A stretch of 21,605 nt of DNA from Saccoglossus kowalevskii (taxonomy: Eukaryota; Hemichordata; Enteropneusta; Harrimaniidae). The position numbers were made by a program, and so were the translations under genes. Position 1 is the first letter of the stretch. Each line of letters opens with the position of its first letter. Shown piece by piece: positions 8,417 through 20,400 of this stretch. Under the pieces are notes generated by a model. The model did not search any database. It was not told the origin of the DNA and saw only the letters and a program-made list of their open reading frames with translations. The DNA is taken from positions 30,598 to 52,202 of the forward strand of contig NW_003147280.1 in assembly GCF_000003605.2 (NCBI RefSeq). The letters are read 5' to 3'.

Positions 8417-11400
8417 CTGTAAAACAATATAGAAATAAGATCATTAGACCAGTTCTCTAAAAATATCTGCTGTCCCAGCATTCTCTGAATTACATTTACA
8501 GACAAATAATTGTTACAATTTATACTATTATATTACAGTCATGTGACTTATCACACAATCTACCCCGGTAACATTACATTACAGTCATGTGACTTATTAC
8601 ACAATCTACCCCAGTAACATTACATTACAGTCATGTGACTTATCACACAATCTACCCTGGTAACATTACATTACAGTCATGCAACTTATTACAAAATCTA
8701 CCCTGGTAACATTACATTACAGTCATGTGACTTATTACACAATCTACCCGGGTAACATTACATTACAGTCATGCAACTTATTACAAAATCTACCCTGGTA
8801 ACATTACATTACAGTCATGTGACTCATTACACAATCTACCCGGGTAACATTACATTACAGTCATGCAACTTATTACAAAATCTACCCTGGTAACATTACA
8901 TTACAGTCATGTGACTTATTACATAATCTACCCTGGAAACATTACATTACAGTCATGCAACTTATTACAAAATCTACCCTGGTAAGATTACATTACAGTC
9001 ATGTGACCTATTACACAATCTACCCGGGTAACATTACATTACAGTCATGCAACTTATTACAAAATCTACCCTGGTAAGATTACATTACAGTCATGTGACT
9101 TATTACATAATCTACCCTGGAAACATTACATTACAGTCATGCAACTTATTACAAAATCTACCCTGGTAACATTACATTACAGTCATGTGACCTATTACAC
9201 AATCTACCCGGGTAACATTACATTACAGTCATGCAACTTATTACAAAATCTACCCTGGTAACATTACATTACAGTCATGTGACTTATTACAAAATCTACC
9301 CTGGTAACATTACATTACAGTCATGCAACTTATTACAAAATCTACCCTGGTAACATTACATTACAGTCATGTGACTTATTACACAATCTACCCCTGTACC
9401 ATAACAGTCATGTGACTTATTATACAATCTACCCCTGTACCATAAGTCATGTGACTTATTATACAATCTACCCCTGTACCATAAGTCATGTGACTTATTA
9501 TACAATCTACCCCTGTACCATAACAGTCATGTGACTTATTATACAATCTACCCCTGTACCATAACAGTCATGTGACTTATTATACAATCTACCCCTGTAC
9601 CATAACAGTCATGTGACTTATTATACAATCCACCCCTGTACAATAACATTCATGTGACTTATTATACAATCTACCCCTGTACCATAACAGTCATGTGACT
9701 TATTATACAATCTACCCCTGTACCATAACAGTCATGTGACTTATTACACAATCTACCCCTGTACCATAACAGTCATGTGACTTATTATACAATCTACCCC
9801 TGTACCATAACAGTCATGTGACTTATTATACAATCTACCCCTGTACCATAACAGTCATGTGACTTATTATACAATCCACCCCTGTACAATAACATTCATG
9901 TGACTTATTATACAATCTACCCCTGTACCATAACAGTCATGTGACTTATTATACAATCCACCCCTGTACAATAACATTCATGTGACTTATTATACAATCT
10001 ACCCCTGTACCATAACAGTCATGTGACTTATTATACAATCTACCCCTGTACCATAACAGTCATGTGACTTATTATACAATCTACCCCTGTACAATAACAG
10101 TCATGTGACTTATTATACAATCCACCCCTGTACCATAACAGTCATGTGACTTATTATACAATCTGCCCCTGTACCATAACAGTCATGTGACTTACTATAC
10201 AATCCACCCCTGTACCATAACAGTCATGTGACTTATTATACAATCCACCCCTGTACCATAACAGTCATGTGACTTATTATACAATCTACTCCTGTACCAT
10301 AACAGTCATGTGAATTACAATAATAAGTCAATGCACTGATTTATGATGTTTTTCTCTCAGATTCCGAATGGAGAAATTTAGGTCAGTCTTTACGATATAT
10401 TATTTGATGTAAATAGCTACACCATGAGTACATATGGTAGTGCTTGCCGTTTAACTGTCTATGCTTGACAACACGTTGATGTCAGTGGGACACAGTAACA
10501 ATTAAAAGTGTGGATATGTTTACAAGACAATTGGAAGGGGGGGGGGCTTAAGTACACTGAATTATTGCACAACTAGCAAGAAATAACTACTATCAGGTAA
10601 TATGGCTGTTTTCTACACAGAATCAATGTATTTCTTGGGATCAGTTGATTTTTGCTAAAATATAATCTTTTATTTTTCTTATTTTATTCACAAGCTGTTC
10701 CTTTTGCATTCAACAAATAAAAAAACAGTACAAATTTTACACCTTGATCCACAGTATAAAATTGTAGGTTTGTTAGGAATACAATTAAGTAACTTATTAT
10801 AAGAAAGTAGCCATTGAAAGCAGAGAGGGAAACCTACATGAATCAACCAAATACAGCAATACGGTTGTTTTGAGAAGCTGAAAATATCCGTTCAATCACC
10901 TAAGTATTTACAAAAAATAGTAAACTGAAAATTTTGTCATAAAATGAATAAATCTGACAGAAGTACAACAAAGGTATATAAAATAAGATACCAACTATGG
11001 TGTTGTAAAGTTAACACTAAGTTATTATGGACAATTAGTACCGGTAATACTAATATAAGAGACTTAACTAGCTAGCTTTACAAATAAATTATTATCCAAA
11101 TTATTATCCATTATAGGTTAAAAACAGGAAACATCCCAACTCATTGCCTGCCCTCCGGTGTTAACACAACAAAAACATTATTCCACTGAGCAACCTTTGG
11201 GGAATTCGCCAGCAAATTGCAGAAAATGTCAAAAATGAGGCACACCAATCCAAAGCAAAATATATACAAGGCAGCACTTTGCTCAAAATCATATTGGATT
11301 TGTTTGTTTTTTTGTCACATATTTTCGCTAACCAGTGATCAGCAGCAAACAAGAGACATAACTATTTGCTTGTGGACATAATACACTTTTGGCATGGATA

Positions 11401-14400
11401 ATTTCACTTACGCTCTGCAGTTTGCCGATTTCAAGATGTTCAATCAAAACAGTTCTTTCATGGGAAAATATTTTGTTCAAGTAATGTACTATGCTGAGTC
11501 TAAGATATGAAACTGAACAAAACAGTTGTGAAAACACATAAACAACTTGATAAAACTAGTTAATTATTTTGCAAATTACCTAATTAATATGTATATATTT
11601 AAAAAAAAAACTAATAAGGCCTGGAGCTCACCAAAAAGCTGTGTATGCAAATTTGCATTCCAAACTAGTCAACGGTTTTGACAAACACACATACCATATT
11701 TGTTCTATTAAAAGCACATCTCCAATAGAAGTGCACATAAACATTATATTTTATACCGGATCATTGAAATATGTCTTTTTTTAAATTACTTTTATCTTTA
11801 GCATACGTAAGTGCATAGTAGTGCGTGTGCTTTTTTTAAATGACAGACATGTGACATGGCAAAACTAAGTCATAATGTAAAAATCCGTAACACAATAAAT
11901 GCAAGTTTTGGTCTTTGAGCATTTGTATTATAGATGTGCTTCTAACAGCGTAAAACGGTAGAGTGTACACTCGACAGACTGAAATTTCAACTCCAACACA
12001 AAAGATTAAGGAACTGAATACATAAGGCCCAGATGTGAAGCACACATATTTAACTTGTTCATGTAAAGACCAGAAACACATATTTTTTTCTTGCCCTAAT
12101 AGGTAGTGTTGTGATTAGGTCAGTGAAAGTCCAGACAAATGTGATCACTGTATTGTCACATAATAGAAATGGGTCAATATAGACAAGACAAGATGTCCAG
12201 TCTAAATATGTCTATCATTATATTATTGACACTGAACTTTTCATTAATGTGCAAACAGGTGCTTTTTGTTATTGCTCTGCTGAGTTGCATGTGATATATT
12301 CACACTATACACTGGACAATACTTCTTTGGAGTTAAAAACAACACAAATCTTGGAAACATAAATCACCATCGACAGGACACTAATTGTTACATATGGCAG
12401 TAAGTAGACTGAATGTGTTATTGTATATATGACAAACCATCTTAATTAGTCGTGTATCAAATTAAACGAAAACAAAAACAAAGTGTCCAGGACTGTTTAC
12501 TAATCCTAATGTAAACTTACAATAACACGAGTTACTTAGTATACAAAAAATTGGATCAATTTTAGCGGAAACAATGGTATAACCTTTAGGTTTTACATGG
12601 ATGAGTTATTCCATTAACAGTAATATAGGGGTGGTATGGTTAGTTAAACATTGTCAATTATTGATGAGTACCTAACCCAGTTCAGAGAGGAAGAATTACC
12701 AAGGAGTGATAAAGGGGTAACTTGGAAGTAATCGTAACAAATGGTCAAAAGGTAACCCTTCCAAGTATAAAAAGAACATGCATCCCTTTTAGCAATTTAA
12801 ACCATTTTTAACACCCTCATCACACCTTCAGGCATGTAGCACTATTTAGTTCACATTTTCTGTAATTTGTCTTGTTTTATTGTACAACTGTACATGCATG
12901 ATTTAAGTAGCACTGGGCATCCAGCTTACATAATAAATATTATTACTGTAAAATGTACTTTAAAATAAATTTTACCAGTAGTCATTATCAGTAATCAGTA
13001 CAAACCACATGTTAGCCATTTTTGTTTGAATTTCTGAAAAAAATATGACGTACATACAATATGTATGGTCATGATACTTATTGTGAACGAAATCGTCCTG
13101 TTTTCTCTAAGAAACAGTTACGAACATGTTTACAGATTTTATGATTTTAGACAAAATGGCTGTCAGTTTTGCCAATTTTTTGATCAAATCAAACAATACC
13201 ATACAACCTAGGGTATAACCTAGTATTAGTATAGTAGTATAGTATAGTATTTTCAATTGAATCAGGCAATATATTAGAATCAGCATGGATAGAAACAAAA
13301 TAGAAACAAAATGGCCTCTGGTTTGTTTGAATCACGAAAAACTATGATATACATGTACCGGGGTAAACCCAATATGCACGATCATGATACAAAGTTTTAA
13401 TGAAATCGTCTTCAGAAATGCAGCCCTGGACAAGTTTAAGTATCACAATTTAGCAATTTAGAAGAACAAAATGGCCACCAGTCTGCCATATTTTATCAAA
13501 TGGTAATTGGTCAAAGCAAGTATGAGAAATGGCTTCTGATGCACACATGAATGGATGAAAGAACAGAACCAAAATTATTTGTCCTCATTTACAGACTTCA
13601 TCCGAAAGAGGGAAACATATAATTCTATATAAGTTTTCAAAATTTCTTATGTTTAATATTTTCATAAAAACAAAGATGATTTTCAGCCAAACATGGGATC
13701 AAAATGAGCAATGGTGAATTGGGGGAGGTCATTTGAGAAGTTTTAGTGGTGAATGAAAGACATAAGTTAGCTTAGGGTCACTATTCAGTGATGTAACTAC
13801 CACTCTTGGCAATCATCCAAATGCACTGCTATCAAAAACATTTTCACAGCTGACATTTTTCATTGGGGGTGCGGCACCAAAACATGTAAAAAGCTTGGTC
13901 TTTGTGGTCAATATTTATGTTAATGGGAGCCATTTTTTCTAAATATAACAATGTAATAGACAATAAAAGTGGTTATTTCAACACAGGATATTATCTAGTG
14001 AGAACTATATGAGAAATATCAGTGATGATAAATCAAGGATAAAATAATACCAATGCCCATTCATTGTAAATATTTTGGATACAGGAAGGGTAAAGGTTTA
14101 GCGATATCAGAAGTTCACATGCTTGCGAAGACGGTGCATGAGAATCAGCTTTCATGCTAAGTATTTGAGTTAGATGCTATGAACTATTGAATACTTTGTT
14201 TTCAACAAAGCATAGTTACCTTGAAAGCGTCGTATGTCTAGCCATGATCATCAACAGTGATGAGACCTATGTGATAATTACCTTTTTATCAGGATCAGAA
14301 CATGGGCTACAATCAGTGAAACAAAGTACAAACAAACTTCCTGTCTGTGACATTTTTATTCTGTAAACATGTTTACTCAATTAGAATCAACAATTAGCTA

Positions 14401-17400
14401 AATTGTAGTAATTTGCCAAAATTTATCATGGAATTCCTCCATATATTTGCATATGCTTAGCATAATTAATTAAACTATTAAACTTAACTATTTATGAACA
14501 AATTAGAAGACTTGAGTGGTTTTACTCTGCATTGAATTGCAATTCAATTGCAGTTTGTTTTTCTTTTTATGATAAAGTTCTTGAAATCAATCAGAAGTAT
14601 GTCAGAGAAATGGTAATAAATAAAATCAGCCAATGCATGTGTAAACAAGTCATTGTACATTCAGTCAAAGTACATTCAAGATACGGATACATGAAAATAA
14701 AACAAGATGAGAACCATTTTGTATCAAATCACAAACCAATCTGGACTGCGCCAGTAACCAAGTTTGAACAATATTTCTCCAATGATGACTAAATATATCA
14801 CTCAAGTTGCAAAGCCGAAATATGAAGATTCCATACAAAACATCCAAAAGTCTATTGAGCGAAAATTAATTCAAGCTAAATAAAGTATTTGACCGTAACA
14901 CAGTAAATTATTATGTAGTGATGCAATGTAACTTTTCCATAGAGATAATGAGTAAAAGATACATAAAGAGTGTAAACAACTTCCAAATGATAATTTATCT
15001 GACAGACAGAAAGGAACCAGAAAGTAGAGTCAAAATGAATATTCCATTACTGTATTTGCTCCATTAGAAGAGTATATAAACTTGTAAAAATTGTTTTATA
15101 TTAAATTATTATTTATTTTGATCACAGAAATACCATTTTAATTTATGTAATAGAGTAAATACAGTAGATACACATTGCAGTGTGCACTAATTGCAGTTTG
15201 TTAACCCAGACAGAACTCACCACATGTGTAGAATACTCACATCCAAAACAGAACATAAATCATTTCAGGTTTTGGGGGCAGTTAAAATATAATAAAAATA
15301 AATCATCATCTCAAGTTTTGTGGGTAGTTAAAGTGAATAATAAAAAAGTTAATGTTGCAATGTGTTTACTTCAATCATTGAAATATAAAGACTAGTCTGT
15401 CATGGCATGCAGTAACTGGGAGATCAACTGTTATAAGTAGTAGGAGAACATAGAAGTGGATTGGTATACAGTTTGTGACTGTGAGTAACTACAAGAACAT
15501 GGGATTGATATACGGTGGTGTAATTATGAATGGTCACTATCCATACATCTTTATGAAGGAGATCAACGTCAGTAACAAAATAACCTGGTAGCAATTACCG
15601 GTAACCTTTTCTACCTTACTCTCCCATGTTATGAAATGATTTGTCCCAAAACTTTTGTACAAAGGTAGGTATTCACATGCCTTGGGTAAGGCAACACATC
15701 ACTGTAACCTAATAGCATGACAATCACACATAAATCATGGCCAACATAATGACTTCTGCAGCCTCTCCATAAATACCATCAAAGCTGGCAGCTATTTTTG
15801 GCAACTCATAAATATTAAAGTTAACTGGGATTTTCAACTGAGTTGAGAGCCACTTGTCTGGTAGCTGGTACTGGACAGGCATAGACATGTACTGTTCTTA
15901 TCACATTATGTCAGCATATGGAGATACCTACCCAAGTAGAAGTAGAGTCTTATCTGTAAACTGGTATTGTGTTAAGCAGTGACTGTTGGCAGTTTGCTCC
16001 ACACCAATCAGTGTATATCCTTCTTTTCTCACTTCTAATAAATAGTCTTTCAAAGCACTGGCTTTCACCTGCGGATTTTACAGACAAAATGTGATTAAAT
16101 AGCAGTTTGATGATACATAGCTAGAAAGGTCAATCGTAGGTCAATGGATAGGATTGGTAGTTATCAGTCAATCATATAAACATAGATAGTGTAAGGGATG
16201 GTATGTCATTGGTAATACAAACGCACACACTTCAATTTCCACCATCAGGTATCTGCTACCTCATAGTAGGAGTTGGCCATTAACTCGAAATTCAACTAGC
16301 ATGACGTTGTGGTCATATGTACTACTGTAAAATGAATGATTCAGTGAAAATAAAATCCAATGAATATATCCTTTTTCCTATATTTTTTATTCAACTTGTC
16401 TGAAATCAGTGAAAATATATTCCAACCAAAACACCCAATAAGTCTTTTCAGTAGTATTTTTACAATACCTCTTGAAATAACATTCATTTTTGTATATTGT
16501 GGGACCATTGCAAATGACCATCATTAAATGAGTGGTCAACTCTACTAATTATATCCACTCATAACCAATCCAGAAATGAGCACATGTCAAAATATAATTT
16601 CTTATGTATGTATGTATGAAGTTTGATCGGTTCTTCACACATATGAGAGTTGAGATACTGCTGTATACAGATGGACACATGTACGGATGCACACACGAAA
16701 GTCAATCCAAGCCTACACTAATAAATAACACATCCTGAGTATAGTAGTTGTGTACAAAATTTGAAGTGAAATACATACAAATTATGTGTAGCCTTAACCC
16801 AGTAATGCATAATCTTCATACAAAGTTTTAATGAAATCGTCCTGTATATGTTCAAGACAACAATTCCAGAAACATTTATAGACTGCAATTTTAGGATTTT
16901 TTCAGAATGGCCATCAATTCAAACAACCTACAGTAATAACTATGAGTAGTGAAACAATGTGATGTTCACCCGTAACTCAATATGCATGATCCTCATACAA
17001 AGTTTGAATGAAATCGCTTTTTTCATCTCCGAGGAACAGTGACTAAAATGGCTGTCAGTCATACATATTTGACCAAATCACAAAGATAATCAGTGTGCAT
17101 ATGTAAAGTTAACATACATTGTCTTTATGTGAGGTTTGAATTGGTCAATGGACGGTCGGATGGACAGGCGAATACACACAAGGATGGACTTAACCAAAAT
17201 TAATAGTTCCTGGTTTTGGACTTTGTCCAAATAGGGACTAAGAATGTAGTGCAACAAGGTTCTATTGTTATGTACCCAATTAGAAACCATCCAGACAATA
17301 CTGAGACTCTGTTCCTGATTGGTGAAAATGTGTGATTTTCATACATTTTTTACTTTGAGACAGTTGCCATTTGTCCATCTTGAATTGGATCATGAAACAA

Positions 17401-20400
17401 ATGCAAGTGCATTTGTCTGATATGATTTATTGCCATTCTATCAATATGGAGCAGTGCAGATATAAGTAACAACATTTTACTTGTATTTAACAAAATAGAA
17501 ATATATTTTGTGTTCCCATAAAAGAAATTACTTAAATCACATGGAATGCTGAAAATAAACCTACCTCTCGTAGGGGTATCCATTTTTCTGCAGTGACACT
17601 TAGTCCTTGAAAGTCTTTATGCTCGGCATATTTCAAACTTGCCAGCACAAGTTGACCCACACCAAATATCTCACAGGTTCTGCAAATGCCTGTATGTAAG
17701 TAAATAACACTCAGTGTTTGCAATCATATTATTTAGACAAGTGTGAAAACAATGAATAGATGACATTCCAGTTTGTAATCACTTTTAATTACCAACAATG
17801 TGCAGCATGTTACACTGCCCTACAGAGAGAATAACACAGGACATGAAACCTTTGCACACATTCTACTCATTAAATTTGATTGAAACCTCCCAGCCAAAGT
17901 TGTTCCATCATATGAGACTTTTCTAATTTGGAAATGACAAAATTTTACCATTTTCCCTGCCTGTCAATGTCTGTAAAAATTACAATTACGCGACATAAAT
18001 TAGTCATAGTGACTTTCGCTAATCTACAAACATTTCATTTTTGATCAATTTGAATTCTGTAAAGAATACCGTATACTGAACATCTGTTGGCATGGTTACA
18101 GTTATTTTGAGTCTGCTGCATCCCCATATTGGATGTCCCTAAGTCAGACATTGATTTGTCTGTTTGTATTTAATCACAGGAAGAACAGATTGAAAAGTAA
18201 TTAATAAGGGCTGATATGCAAGATGTTGTTACACAATATCCGTCATTCTATTGAAATCTGATGACTTATTTTTTTTGTGTCTGTTATTTTTAGATCTTCC
18301 TGTCAATAAACAGCAATCAGGAACAAATAAAACTGAATATTATTGAACAATTAGATTCATAACTGATAATCAGTAAGAATTATTCGGCCATGGATTGGAA
18401 TAGATAATATACATTCATTTCAAACTTACCTCCTAAGTTTGGTAATTTATCTATTAATGATGTAACCAAGATGAGTTGTCCTCGTTTCCTGTTTCTTAGG
18501 TTACTGGCGCTGCTGACATCTTCATCTAACAAGGTCTCTGACCATGGTGTTATCTTTTTCTGAACATCTCCACTCATCAAGTCATCATCAACAGTGTCAC
18601 CAGTGGTAATGGTATAATCCACTAAAAGATGAACCAAACTATTTTGTGAGTTCTGCCTTGCAGCAGTATATATACCATGAGATGTAAACTTGTTTATTAT
18701 TACAAGCCGTACCAAGACCTGGGTATCCATGCATCAAGTTATACTGATACTGCAAACCACTAAGACCTGGGTATCCATGCATCAAGTTATACTGATACTG
18801 CAAACCACTAAGACCTGGGTATCCATGCATCAAGTTATACTGATACTGCAAACCACTAAGACCTGGGTATCCATGCATCAAGTTATACTGATACTGCAAA
18901 CCACTAAGACCTGGGTATCCATGCATCAAGTTATACTGATACTGCAAACCACTAAGACCTGGGTATCCATGCATCAAGTTATACTGATACTGCAAACCAC
19001 TAAGACCTGGGTATCCATGCATCAAGTTATACTGATACTGCAAACCACTAAGACCTGGGTATCCATGCATCAAGTTATACTGATACTGCAAACCACTAGT
19101 CATTGCAAAAATTATGAATTAATGATGAGAATGATTTACAGTAAAAATCTATTTCCATAAAAATTCTCTAATTTAAAGGTGATCGATACAGTTTCCCAAA
19201 TGTGCATGGGTTTGTAGTAGAGAAAGCAGGAACTATGTTAATACCTTCTATTGTCTTTTTATTGATTGAAAAAAAGGTTTTCTTTTTTCAAAACTAAGTT
19301 GATAATTTGCTGTATTATGAAATATTAGCTAATATCATTCATGGTTATTATTATCACAACGTTCTTAAGGTAGGTAATAAGGTTGTTGCCATGGCAACTG
19401 CAAATCTTATCATCTTGTTATAAATATTGTAGCAGCTTCCAAAAGACCAAATATCAAAACTGAATCTGGTATAATTCTCAAGAAAAAAAGAAAAAAAGAC
19501 AAAAATATTCATTTAAAATAGAAAAATGGAAATGGATTTCAAGATATCAGAAATAACATTTTTACTAAAAATGGAAAAAATAATTGTCAAAAGAATTTAA
19601 AATATAGTCATAAAATAAACAAATCTGATAGAGGTCTATCAAAGATAACTACATATCAAGTTTCAAAGTAATTGGGATGGTACAAATATAACTTTCAAAT
19701 AAAAATTCAAATAAAATTGATGCTACATGACGGATGTACAATCACATATAACAGCTCAGAAGCCTGTTCAGTCGGTTCTGAATCTGAGCCAAGATGATCA
19801 CAGAGTACCGATCAAATAAATATAACAAGGACGAAAATCAGATGTTTTGTATATACTGTAGCACACATCCCAACAAGGATGAGAATGTGTAATTGAATTA
19901 ACATGATATCGCATAATCACTGTCTGTACACCAGTTATATCATGTATGCCTAAATAAATGTTTGAAAAAAACAAAAATGTCTGTTTCTGTGTAGTTATTA
20001 TGTGTATTTGTAAAACAATAAATTCTCGCGACCAACACTTTTGTACTTTGCTACTAAATTTTTCAGTTCAGCAAATTGAGTTGGTTGCCAATGTAACTTT
20101 GAGGACTACACCAGAAGATACCATATTCACTATATTAGATGCACACCTCCAGTAGGTACGATATTCACTCTATTAAAAGCACACCTCCAGTAGGTACCAT
20201 ATTTACTCTATTAAAAGCACACCTCCAGTAGGTACCATATTCACTCTATTATAAGCACACCTCCAGTAGGTACCATATTTACTCTATTAAAAGCACACCT
20301 CCAGTAGGTACCATATTCACTCTATTAAAAGCATACCTCCAGTATGTACCATATTTACTCTATTAAAAGCACACCTTCAGTAGGTACCATATTCACTCTA

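Larger units (their letters stand above)
8417..15931 (-). other. TARBP1 intron (7.5 kb) between motif 2 halves
   Basis: It contains the 46/41-bp minisatellite next to its 3' end, a MITE-like element at 11692-11960, another at 15048-15166, dispersed repeat copies at 13019-13200 and 13318-13580, and a related AT-rich repeat near 10936. A G10 tract lies near 10538 and a TAGTA-rich microsatellite near 13220. No further exon or opposite-strand gene was recognised. Confidence 0.8.
16069..17564 (-). other. TARBP1 intron (1.5 kb)
   Basis: Bounded by GTAGGT and CCGCAG on the minus strand. It contains an ATGT microsatellite (about 16604-16618) and two copies of the GAAATCG dispersed repeat. No other feature was recognised. 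Confidence 0.85.

Noticed and set aside
8531..10314. CRISPR-like array
   Set aside because: The units are contiguous minisatellite copies with no unique spacers, and the context is an animal intron. The same applies to 18714-19097 and 20119-20916.
12720..12766. 9-bp inverted repeat ACTTGGAAG ... CTTCCAAGT
   Set aside because: Short arms with a 29-base spacer. Such pairs arise by chance in a window this size and nothing else marks a functional RNA.
14532..15395. Plus-strand frames of 86 and 71 codons in the large TARBP1 intron
   Set aside because: Low-complexity AT-rich translations without recognisable motifs. One lies beside a local duplication of about 45 bp (15267-15352).
18431..18730. 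TARBP1 start at an ATG at 18730 reading into the exon
   Set aside because: It is in frame but crosses a good acceptor at 18622. The preceding exon (20984-21152) joins in phase and continues the homology.
18639..19160. Two genes of about 155 residues on opposite strands over the 48-bp array
   Set aside because: Both frames result only from a 48-bp period lacking stops. Codon positions show no constraint and the array lies in an intron.
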